In this document: one piece after another, positions 24,794 through 32,253 of the stretch | Position numbering within the stretch: the first letter of the stretch is position 1 | Layout of the letters: each line of letters begins with the position of its first letter | DNA from: JACRLW01 sp050181465 | GTDB lineage: Bacteria; Planctomycetota; UBA1135; UBA2386 | DNA: 64,000 nucleotides | Assembly: GCA_050181465.1 (NCBI GenBank) | Contig: JBFXDD010000015.1 | Coordinates: 45,777-109,776, forward strand | Reading direction: 5' to 3' | Notes under the pieces: model-generated | The model's database searches: none | What the model saw: the letters and a program-made list of their open reading frames with translations, nothing else | Told to the model about the DNA's origin: nothing | Program-made: the position numbers and the translations under genes

Positions 24794-26157
24794 GTCGCAT
24801 CGCCTTCTTCGTGACCGTGCTCTTCGGCTTGCTGAGCGGCGCTCTGGCGTGGGCTCTGGCCGACGCCGATGAGTGGCGAATCGCGTACGGCGCGTTACCG
24901 GTGGTCGGCTCGGGAGTGCTGCTCATGACGTTCGCGCGATTGCGCGAGCGTGACCCAAGCGCCGCTCACGGTGGCGCCTTGCGCGTCCTGTTGCACTTCG
25001 CGGTGATCGGTTGGATCGTCCACATCGCGCTGTTCTCACCGTTCGAACCTGCGCGCGCGTTCCTGACCCTCCACATCGCCATCGCTGCCGGCGCCGGCTT
25101 CCTGCTCTGGCGGCTTCGCGGCGATTCGAGTCGACCGCCGCTGCCGCTCATCGCCGAGATCCTGCTGGCGGGACTGTGGATCATGCTGGCGGGGGCCGAA
25201 GTGACTCTCCGCGTGTTCGCCACGCTGGATCCTCGGCCCTTGTTCCTTCAGCGCGACATGAGTCCGGACGCTCGACTCGCCTGCGTCCGGCTGCGACCGA
25301 CAGTCAAGGCCGAAGGCGCGACGGTGAACGCCGATGGGTTTCGCGGGCCCCCGTTCGAGCACCAGGAAGGCAAACGAACCATTCTCGTGATCGGCGATCG
25401 CAACTTGACTCACGGGGTCGCGACCGACGCGACCGCGCTCGCCGTGGCACAACGATCATCGACCGACTTGGTGTTCTGGGACGCCACGCTGCTTGCGGTG
25501 GGAACCGCCGAGTTCGCGGCACTCCTCGACGAGATGCTGCCACGCACGCGTCCGGACGCGGTCCTGGTAGTCGTCGCACCCGACGATGACTTCTTCGATC
25601 TCGAACGCATCGGCCCTTCGTGGCGCTGGCTCGCGATGGGGATGGACCGCGAGAACGTCCTCCTGGCCAGAATCGGCGAGATGTTCGCAGCGCGTTTCCG
25701 CGGGGAGGCCTTGTCGCTCACCGGCGATGCCGGAACGCGAGCGATTCGGCTGGTCGATGCGGTGCGGGGTCGGCTCGGTGAGAGCCTCGCGCTTCGAATG
25801 GTCGAGTCGTCGACTGCGCTGGCGGCGCGCGCACGTTCCATGAGCATCCCCCTGGGCATCGTGCTGATGCCTGCACCGCACATGGTGGACGGCCCGCGCC
25901 TCGACGCGCTGCTCGACGTCCGCCCCGGTGCGGAGCGCGACGCCCCGATCGTCGACCTGCAATCGCGACTGGTCGCCCACGAGATCGCGGTGATCGACCT
26001 CACCGACATTCTGCGGACCGCTACCCGTGCGAGCGGGAACCCCGCGTTCGTTGCCGACGATGTCACACTGAACGCAGAAGGTTCGCACCTCGCCGGCATC
26101 GCCATTGCCGAGTTCGCGCGCAAGGTCCTGTCCAGCGCGGGAAAGCGTGATCGATGA
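24790..26157 (+). CDS. Membrane protein with SGNH-hydrolase-like C-terminal region
   Basis: 455 residues from a TTG that overlaps the usp stop. About five membrane helices in the first 150 residues are followed by a soluble region: ILVIGDRNLTHGVATD in the place of the SGNH block I, VLVVVAPDDDFFDLE, and DDVTLNAEGSHLAGIAIAEF in the place of the terminal Asp-x-x-His block. The nucleophile Ser of block I is Arg here (GDRN for GDS), so it is either inactive or a divergent relative. The layout recalls membrane-linked acyltransferase/esterase-like proteins. Its stop overlaps dtd (ATGA). Confidence 0.7.
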   Translation: MSRIAFFVTVLFGLLSGALAWALADADEWRIAYGALPVVGSGVLLMTFARLRERDPSAAHGGALRVLLHFAVIGWIVHIALFSPFEPARAFLTLHIAIAAGAGFLLWRLRGDSSRPPLPLIAEILLAGLWIMLAGAEVTLRVFATLDPRPLFLQRDMSPDARLACVRLRPTVKAEGATVNADGFRGPPFEHQEGKRTILVIGDRNLTHGVATDATALAVAQRSSTDLVFWDATLLAVGTAEFAALLDEMLPRTRPDAVLVVVAPDDDFFDLERIGPSWRWLAMGMDRENVLLARIGEMFAARFRGEALSLTGDAGTRAIRLVDAVRGRLGESLALRMVESSTALAARARSMSIPLGIVLMPAPHMVDGPRLDALLDVRPGAERDAPIVDLQSRLVAHEIAVIDLTDILRTATRASGNPAFVADDVTLNAEGSHLAGIAIAEFARKVLSSAGKRDR

Positions 26158-26616
26158 AGACGGTCGTGCAGAGGGTCGCACGGGCCTGTGTTCGGGTCGA
26201 CGGCGAGATCGTCGGAGCGATCGAGCACGGTGCACTCTTGTTGGTCGGAGTGGAGCGCGGAGACGGTCTCGTCGATGCCGATGCCACGGCCCAGAAGATC
26301 GCACGCCTCCGCTTCTTCCCCGGCGCCACTCCGATGGATCGCACACTCGCCGAGGTCGGCGGCGGCGTCTTGGTCGTCAGCCAGTTCACACTCGCAGCGA
26401 CGCTCGCCAAGGGCAACCGGCCCAGCTTCGCGCGAGCCGAAGACCCAAGCCTCGCCGAAGGTCCTCTACCTTCGCGTCGCCGAGCAGCTCCGTGCGCTCG
26501 GGATCGCCGTAGCCACGGGTCGGTTTCGTGCAGCGATGGCGGTCGAGTTGGTGAACGACGGACCCGTCACCTTCCTGGTGTTCGCTCGGGGTGGCAAGGT
26601 CTACGACGTCGATTGA
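26154..26616 (+). pseudogene. dtd: D-aminoacyl-tRNA deacylase with a frameshift
   Basis: DTD removes D-amino acids from mischarged tRNA. The first part reads MKTVVQRVARACVRVDGEI through VVSQFTLAATLAKGNRPSF (the SQxT motif), but from about 26458 the homologous sequence continues one base later: KVLYLRVAEQLRALGIAVA through ELVNDGPVTFLVF (the NxGPxT motif). One extra base in the AAGG at 26458-26461 explains it; removing it gives a continuous protein of about 153 residues, normal for the family. The unshifted frame runs on to 26675 with unrelated sequence. Either a sequencing/assembly indel or a true lesion; no stop codon or slippery heptamer suggests programmed shifting. Confidence 0.8.
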
Positions 26617-26702
26617 GCCCGACTTCCGCTGCACTTCGGCGGACTGACGGTTTCGCCCTGCGGCGAACTCTCTGACAGACATATTCGCCTCCGGCTCCTG
26701 GG

Positions 26703-27029
26703 CCACGATTCGAGAATCTGATCGCGAGCCACTTGCTCGAGTGGGTGCATTGGCAGCAGGACGTGGAGGGTCGCGACTACGACCTTCGCTATTTGCGCGA
26801 TACCGATGGCCGTGAAGCGGACTTCGTCGTCGTCGACGGCAAGAAGCCGGTCCCGCTCGTGGAGTGCAAGCTGAGCGACGACGGGACCGATCCGAACCTG
26901 CGCTACTTGTCTGCCAAGTTCCCGAAGGTTCCGGCATGGCAGGTGTCGCTGTCAGGAACGAAGGACTTCGTCAGCCCCGAGGGCATTCGAGTCACACCGG
27001 CACTCACGCTGCTACGAACCCTGGTGTGA
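26703..27029 (+). pseudogene. 3' fragment of a DUF4143 / AAA-type ATPase gene
   Basis: About 108 residues beginning PRFENLIASHLLEWVHW with no start codon in place, equivalent to the C-terminal DUF4143 region of archaeal- and bacterial-type AAA ATPases. Recognisable are YLRDTDGREADFVVVD, VPLVECKLS (a PD-(D/E)xK-like nuclease core) and the tail PEGIRVTPALTLLRTLV. The ATPase half, about 270 residues in intact relatives, is missing; the 86 bp between it and dtd contain no trace of it. Such ATPases are commonly seen in mobile or toxin-like contexts. It abuts palindromic copy C by 15 bp. Confidence 0.75.
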
Positions 27030-27044
27030 TCGGAGACTCGACTC

Positions 27045-27228
27045 CTAGCCCGGATTATTCGCGAACGTCTGCTGCGATCGCCACAAGTCGCGCCCGGCGG
27101 CGTCGCTACGTCGCCTCCTCCCTGGCAGCAGAGCTACAGCTGCGCTTCGGTCGTCGACCCACTCCGTTCCTTGCCGGGAATCGACCTGCGTCGATCTCGC
27201 GACGATGTCCACGAATAATCCGGGCTTG
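27045..27228. repeat. Palindromic CTAG element, copy C
   Basis: 184 bp from CTAG to CTTG. The left arm is CTAGCCCGGATTATTCGCGA, the right arm ends with CCACGAATAATCCGGGCTTG. Right-hand substitutions break some pairing near the centre (CAGCAGAGCTACAGCTGCGC). It fills the space between the DUF4143 fragment (+) and the adenylate cyclase stop (-), at the 3' ends of both. Its right end is 6 bp from the cyclase stop codon. Confidence 0.9.
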
Positions 27229-27233
27229 TGAAA

Positions 27234-28307
27234 TCAGCGTCGATCGAGCAGATCGAGGGCACGCGCATAGATCGCAGCCATCGCCGGCTCCTTCGCTGCG
27301 TAATCCACCGTGCCTCTCAACAGCGCCAGAAAGCGTGCGTCTCTGGCAAGTTCCGCATTCGCCTCGGCGGCCGCGAGTACCGCCTCGGGCGCGTGCGGTG
27401 CCAACGGCTCGTTTGCCATCAGATACACACAGCGCAACTTGACGAGGCTCGCAAGACTCGCGAGCTGCGGCGACGCCGCGCGAATGCGCTCGGCGATCGC
27501 CCCTTCGCGGTAGAGCGTCGCCGACTCGCCGCGATCCTCCGCGTCGTAGAGCTGGGTCGTGAGTTGCTCGAAGAATGCCGTCGCTGCGGATGGGTCCGTG
27601 GGATCACGGTCATAGCGCTCGCTCGGCGTGCCGCGCTCGCCCATCGATCTGAGCCCAAGGTAGATCCCGACTCCAGCCACCAGCGCTACGCACATCGCGA
27701 GCATCGCACGTCGACGAGTGTCGCTTCGGAGATTCGATCGTCCAGCGAGCGCGAGATCGTTCGCGCTCAACAGCCGAGCATTCGTGATGGACTCGTCGAG
27801 CACGCGGTACACCTTCACCTCGCCGGGGATCCCCTTGAACACTCGTCCACCGACTTCGAAGGCCTTCACCTCGTTCTTGTTCATCGACAGGAACGTGGTC
27901 TCGGCGAGCCACACCGCGTCCGGCTCCGCGCTGGCCTGAAGCCGCGCCGCGAGGTTGACGGCCTCGCCGAACAAGTCGCCGCCGTCGTCGCGTGAGACCT
28001 CGCCCGTCGCGATGCCGATCCGCACGTGCAGCGGTTCCCGCGTCCCCCCGTGTCTTGCATTGTCGGCGTGGAGCTGCTTCTGAATCTGCACGGCGGAGAG
28101 CACCGCGTCGGTGGGACTCTCGAAGCAGACGAGGAATCCGTCTCCCATCGACTTCACGAGCTCGCCACGAAACGCGCTGAAGACCGGTGTCAGGAGCGAT
28201 TGAAAGCGCGAAACGTCGTCGGCGATCGCCGCGCGCGAGCTGCGCGACTGCCGCTCGGTCGATCCGGCTAGGTCCGCGAAGAGGATGGAAAGGGTCAGGA
28301 CGCGCAT
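27234..28307 (-). CDS. Class III adenylate/guanylate cyclase domain protein
   Basis: 357 residues from the ATG encoding MRVLTLSILFADLAGST; 35 further upstream codons in the frame are not supported. The cyclase domain (about 4-165) has FADLAGST (first metal Asp), KSMGDGFLVCF (second metal Asp), RIGIATGEV, DLFGEAVNLAARLQ and the adenine-specifying region. One membrane helix follows (about 205-225), then a C-terminal helical region with no recognised fold, possibly extracytoplasmic. This orientation (cyclase N-terminal, single helix after it) is common in planctomycetes and myxobacteria. A cAMP receptor is not visible nearby. Confidence 0.87.
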   Translation of the reverse strand: MRVLTLSILFADLAGSTERQSRSSRAAIADDVSRFQSLLTPVFSAFRGELVKSMGDGFLVCFESPTDAVLSAVQIQKQLHADNARHGGTREPLHVRIGIATGEVSRDDGGDLFGEAVNLAARLQASAEPDAVWLAETTFLSMNKNEVKAFEVGGRVFKGIPGEVKVYRVLDESITNARLLSANDLALAGRSNLRSDTRRRAMLAMCVALVAGVGIYLGLRSMGERGTPSERYDRDPTDPSAATAFFEQLTTQLYDAEDRGESATLYREGAIAERIRAASPQLASLASLVKLRCVYLMANEPLAPHAPEAVLAAAEANAELARDARFLALLRGTVDYAAKEPAMAAIYARALDLLDRR

Positions 28308-28395
28308 GGTCGGATGATCACCGGCGGGCAGCCTTTGAGGTTGCCTCCCCCACAGGGTAAGCAAGCCTCCCGTCGACAGCCTATCGCACGATCCC

Positions 28396-28935
28396 GTGAA
28401 CTCCGCCTGCAAGGAAGTCCTCCATCGAGCGCTCGCGGTCGTGCGACCGCAGTTCCGTCTCGACCTCCATCATGGCGTCCACGGCATCGCGCACTGGAGT
28501 CGGGTTTGGCGACACGGCCGCGAACTCGCACGCTCTCTCGATGTCGATCCGCGCATTCTCGCCTGGTTCGCATTCCTGCACGACAGCCAGCGTGTGGATG
28601 AAGGGACCGATCCCGGACACGGCGAACGTGCTGCGGACTTCGCCGTTCGGCTTCGTCAGGATGGCATTCTGACCGGTCTCTCGGCGGTGGCCTTCGAGCA
28701 GCTCTGCGAAGCGATGCGGCTGCACAGCGACGGACACACCGAAGGCGAACCGGCGATCTTGGCCTGCTGGGACGCGGACCGACTCGACCTCGGCCGCGTC
28801 GGGATCAGGCCGCGGCCCGATCGCCTGTGCACGGCGTTGGGCCGCAGCACTCGCACGATCGTCTACGCCACGACCCTGACCGACTTGGCTGCGGCTCGCC
28901 GACGGCCTCGGCGCCGAAGTGGGTTCACCGAGTAG
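28396..28935 (+). CDS. Small HD-domain protein
   Basis: 179 residues. The metal-binding histidines and aspartate sit in GVHGIAHWSRVWRHG (about 30-44) and FAFLHDSQR (about 60-68), followed by DPGHGERAADF, a distal MRLHSDGHT and ACWDADRLDLGRVG. This pattern is a recognised small HD-superfamily group of unknown substrate, often annotated only as HD domain protein. Metal-dependent phosphohydrolase activity is likely because all ligands appear intact. It is divergent from the cyclase by about 90 bp. Arginine-rich C-terminus of unknown meaning. Confidence 0.82.
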   Translation: MNSACKEVLHRALAVVRPQFRLDLHHGVHGIAHWSRVWRHGRELARSLDVDPRILAWFAFLHDSQRVDEGTDPGHGERAADFAVRLRQDGILTGLSAVAFEQLCEAMRLHSDGHTEGEPAILACWDADRLDLGRVGIRPRPDRLCTALGRSTRTIVYATTLTDLAAARRRPRRRSGFTE

Positions 28936-28969
28936 CACCGGGAGCGTGGCGAATGCTATTTGGCGTCGG

Positions 28970-29153
28970 CTGGCCAGGAGTAGACGTGAACATCGTCGCG
29001 AGATCGATGCAGATCGATGTCCGGGAAGGAGCTGTGTCGGTCGACGACCGAAGCGTAGCCGCAGCTACGTTGCCGGGGAGGCGCCGACGTAGCGACGTAG
29101 CCGGGCGCGAGTTGCGGCGATCGCGGCAAACGTTCACGAGTCGTCCGGGCTAG
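28970..29153. repeat. Palindromic CTAG element, copy D
   Basis: 184 bp, left end CTGGCCAGGAGTAGACGTGAA, right end CGTTCACGAGTCGTCCGGGCTAG. The centre retains the GAAGCGTAGCCGCAGCTACG dyad. It follows the HD-domain gene by 34 bp and precedes the next co-directional gene by 23 bp, so it would lie in the leader of that gene or terminate the previous transcript. Confidence 0.9.
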
Positions 29154-29176
29154 CATCCGGGCCGGGAGCTGCCACG

Positions 29177-30049
29177 ATGCAACGCACGACCGCGATCCTT
29201 CCCGGCGACGAACCGCCCCGCAGCCTGCCTCGGGTGCTACCCGTCCTCGCGGTGCTCGCCGCCGCATTCGCGCCGAACCCGAATGCGGTCGTGCACGGGT
29301 CCCGACCGGCGCCATACGGTTTCTTCATCCCGAGTGAGCACTGCGAGAAGCTTCTCGATCACCACTCCGTGGCAATCTGGCTCGATCGTCCGCTCACCGC
29401 CGAGGAGTTCTCCGCACACCACTGGGTGCCACCCAATCGCCAGGAGGAGTTGATCGCGTTCCAGCGCGAACTCGGCGCCGCCATCCCCGCTGGGCCGGAC
29501 GTCGAACTTCCAGCAGGCGTTCCGATCTGGCTCCCGCCGAGAGTGCGAACTGAGAACTCTCGCTGCGTGTGGGTCTGTGGCTCGCGGGACGGCTGGATCT
29601 CCACGCAGGTCGCGGAGTCGGAGCAGATCGGCGACGTCGTCCCCGAACATGCGCATCCTGCCGCCGACAGCGGCAGCATCGACGTGAGGGTCTACGCCGT
29701 TCCCATCGCGGACATGGCTGAGTTCGCACGGTCCGTGTCCAAGAGCAGACCGAACTGGGGGCACTTACCTCGTTCACCGGACGGAGCGCTCTCGTTCAGC
29801 CAATGGGTCGGGGAGCGTTCGAAGGTCGCGCGCATCGCGGTGTCCCTACCGCTGGCCGAAGTCGACGGAGTCGTGGGCTTCGCCGAAGAGCCGACAATTC
29901 ACTACCTCGATGCGTACGGGAAAGCCACTTCGCGGTATGACCCGCAAAGCAACACCGTCGCACTGATGCTCGTATCGGCGCTCGGCGGCGCGCTGCTGGC
30001 GGGACTCCTCTTGGGCTATCGAGCACGCCGTTCCGCCAGGTCGGCGTGA
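29177..30049 (+). CDS. Exported/membrane protein of unknown function
   Basis: 290 residues. A hydrophobic N-terminal segment (about 20-40) that could be a signal anchor, a polar extracytoplasmic region (about 45-255) with two Cys in RCVWVCGSRDGW, and one C-terminal membrane helix (about 262-285) ending in an Arg-rich cytoplasmic tail. No family motif recognised. A weak GGGAG-type ribosome binding site lies upstream. Its stop overlaps the next gene's GTG, so it is the first gene of a coupled membrane-protein set. Confidence 0.75.
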   Translation: MQRTTAILPGDEPPRSLPRVLPVLAVLAAAFAPNPNAVVHGSRPAPYGFFIPSEHCEKLLDHHSVAIWLDRPLTAEEFSAHHWVPPNRQEELIAFQRELGAAIPAGPDVELPAGVPIWLPPRVRTENSRCVWVCGSRDGWISTQVAESEQIGDVVPEHAHPAADSGSIDVRVYAVPIADMAEFARSVSKSRPNWGHLPRSPDGALSFSQWVGERSKVARIAVSLPLAEVDGVVGFAEEPTIHYLDAYGKATSRYDPQSNTVALMLVSALGGALLAGLLLGYRARRSARSA

Positions 30050-31044
30050 CAGGCATGTCGAACTCGCGCATCGCCTCGGGCCTCTTGGTCGCACTCGCGC
30101 TGGCCGTGGCCTGCGCCCATTGGCCGCTGGCGATCTACGGAGTAACCCTCGCGATCTTCGGATTGCCGCATGCGCTCGTCGAGCTTCAGTGGGTAGGGCG
30201 TCGCTACGGCGCGTGGCAGCACCTCATGCTCCCGGTCACGGCCCTGCTCGGCGTCGTCGCCGGCTCGCGCGCCGCATCCTTGCAGCTCGGCTACTCGTTC
30301 GCGACGACGGCCACGATCGAACTGGCTCTCGGTGCGCTGCTGATCGTCGCGGTCTTACCTGCCGAATGGCGACGATGTGCTCTGCGAACCACGATCGCGC
30401 TTGTGGCACTAGGGACAATCGGAGTCGGCATCGCGGCTGCTCCCATCGACGCACTCCTGGTCCTTGCCATCGCCCACAATCTGACCCCCGCCGGCTTCCT
30501 CGCTGATCGATTGCGTGACTCCGACACGACTCGCGCGGCGCGCCGCGCATTCGCCACGCTCGCGACCACGTGCTTTCTCATCCTACCCGCATGGCTCGCA
30601 TCGGGTATCGCGGCCGAGTGGCTCGGACTCTCCAAGACGATCGCGAGCGTCGGTGATGGTGCAGTCGGAACGACGCTAGGCATCGAGGTCGCCGACGGCA
30701 TCAGTGCGTTTCGACCGAGCTTCGTCGCTCCCGATCGCGCACTCGATCTCTTGCGCGCATGTGCCTTCCTCCAGGTCGTTCACTATGTGTCGGTCCTCTA
30801 CGTGATGCCGAAGCTCGCGCCGCTGCCGCAGATCGCCGATTCCATCAGGACCGCGACTCCCAACGGTCGCACCATGCTGGCCCTCTTGGTGATCACGACT
30901 CTCCTCTTCGCGATCGCGTTCCTCCACGACTTCCGTGAAGCGCGCGCTGCGTACGGTGTGTTCGCAGCCGTGCATGTCTGGATCGAATTCCCGGCACTGC
31001 TGCTCGCGCTCACACCGCGGGCGCTCGTCCCTACGGTGAAATGA
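30046..31044 (+). CDS. Multi-pass membrane protein, Brp/Blh-like appearance
   Basis: 332 residues from a GTG overlapping the previous stop, or an ATG nine bases later. About nine hydrophobic helices. Histidines fall at helix positions in FGLPHALVELQW, AIAHNLTPAGFL, LQVVHYVSVLYVMP and VHVWIEFPALLL. A membrane four-His pattern with a GLPH motif is reminiscent of the Brp/Blh family of iron-dependent beta-carotene cleavage enzymes, but the canonical GLPHGAxDH is not matched, so this is a weak resemblance only. Its stop overlaps the next ATG (ATGA). Confidence 0.65.
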   Translation: MTGMSNSRIASGLLVALALAVACAHWPLAIYGVTLAIFGLPHALVELQWVGRRYGAWQHLMLPVTALLGVVAGSRAASLQLGYSFATTATIELALGALLIVAVLPAEWRRCALRTTIALVALGTIGVGIAAAPIDALLVLAIAHNLTPAGFLADRLRDSDTTRAARRAFATLATTCFLILPAWLASGIAAEWLGLSKTIASVGDGAVGTTLGIEVADGISAFRPSFVAPDRALDLLRACAFLQVVHYVSVLYVMPKLAPLPQIADSIRTATPNGRTMLALLVITTLLFAIAFLHDFREARAAYGVFAAVHVWIEFPALLLALTPRALVPTVK

Positions 31045-31358
31045 TCGATTCTTGGTGGCTTCGGGCCTTTGCGCTGACCCTCGCGATCGAGGTACCGATC
31101 GTGATGGTCATGGCTCCACGTCGACGCTGTCTGCGAACCTTCGGCGTCGCATCGTGCACGCAGATGTTCACGCACCCGCTCGCATGGCTCGCGTTCCAGC
31201 AAGGCATACTCGGCTGGTGGAGCGTCGAGAGCGCAGTCGTCCTCGTCGAAGCAGCGATCTACTCACCGGTGTTCGGTCGCCGCACGCTCGCATTCGTCGT
31301 GTCTCTGATCGCGAACGCGATCTCCGCGGGGTTGGGAACTCTGTTGCTCGCACCATGA
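31041..31358 (+). CDS. Small membrane protein of unknown function
   Basis: 105 residues with three predicted membrane helices. The ATG overlaps the stop of the preceding gene, so the two are translationally coupled and probably act together. The pattern PRRRCLRTFGVASCTQMFTH and FVVSLIANAISAGLGTLLL is not a family I recognise. Composition is that of its neighbours. Confidence 0.68.
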   Translation: MIDSWWLRAFALTLAIEVPIVMVMAPRRRCLRTFGVASCTQMFTHPLAWLAFQQGILGWWSVESAVVLVEAAIYSPVFGRRTLAFVVSLIANAISAGLGTLLLAP

Positions 31359-31464
31359 CACGGCCGATTCGCGCAGCCGCAGCAGTCCGTCGCACGACGC
31401 CCGCGCGGCAGCGCCGCGGCTCGCCGCTGCCCTGGTATCTTCCCTCGCCGATCACACCGCGACC

Positions 31465-31998
31465 ATGAGCTCCCCCAGGACCTACGAGTTCCAGATCGCG
31501 CCCTTGCGAGGACGCGAACGAGTCACTCTCGATGACAATTCGCTCGTGGTCTCCGACACCCGAGGCAGAGTCCGCGCCGAAGTCGAACTCGCGGATGTGA
31601 CGCGCGTCATCATCGGCGAGTTTCCGGGGCGCGGCATGGTGTCGCGATGGGTGTACATCCACCACTCGGGCAAGCGGGTGAGTTTGGCCTGCAACAGTAT
31701 GGGCGAACTCGGGGACGGCAACGTGACGCGGTATCGCGAGGCCATCGCGGATCTCGTTCGAAGTCTGCGGGTCGCAGCGCCGAACGCGAGCATCGAGAGC
31801 GGACTCGACGGATTCTGGCGACTCTTCGTCGGAATCATCGGTGGCTTGGTCGTGGCCACCAGTTTGCTCGCCTACGCAGGGTCGCACCTGTGGCCGAGCA
31901 AGCACGTCGGCCACGACGCGGAGATGGCGAAGATCTCCCTGGTGATGGGTGTGATCGGTGTCGCGATCATCCTGTTCGCTCGATACTGGCGTCGGTGA
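31465..31998 (+). CDS. Membrane protein with PH-like N-terminal region
   Basis: 177 residues. The first 105 are polar and beta-rich (RVTLDDNSLVVSDTRGRV, RVIIGEFPGRGMVSRWVY), resembling a PH-like fold seen in small bacterial membrane proteins; two membrane helices follow (about 118-138 and 152-172). Ends with RYWRR. Not linked by overlap to the previous coupled genes (106-bp gap). Function unknown. Confidence 0.7.
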   Translation: MSSPRTYEFQIAPLRGRERVTLDDNSLVVSDTRGRVRAEVELADVTRVIIGEFPGRGMVSRWVYIHHSGKRVSLACNSMGELGDGNVTRYREAIADLVRSLRVAAPNASIESGLDGFWRLFVGIIGGLVVATSLLAYAGSHLWPSKHVGHDAEMAKISLVMGVIGVAIILFARYWRR

Positions 31999-32253
31999 CG
32001 TCGCCCGCGGTTCCGCGGCGAGAATCGCGCCCTCGCTCGCGCGTGGCCTCCCCACTGCGTGAGTTGGACGCTTGCACTGCCAAGAGTGTGCAGACAAGTG
32101 AATCACCTGGAGCGGGGTGTCGCCGCGGGCATCCGCGTACGCGAGGCGCCGTCCTGCACCGCGGCCAAAGTTAGGTCGCGGCGACCGGTTCGAGCACGCG
32201 GGCACGCAGCAGCAGTTGCCGCGTCCCCGCGGACACCCGCTTCGACCCTTCGC

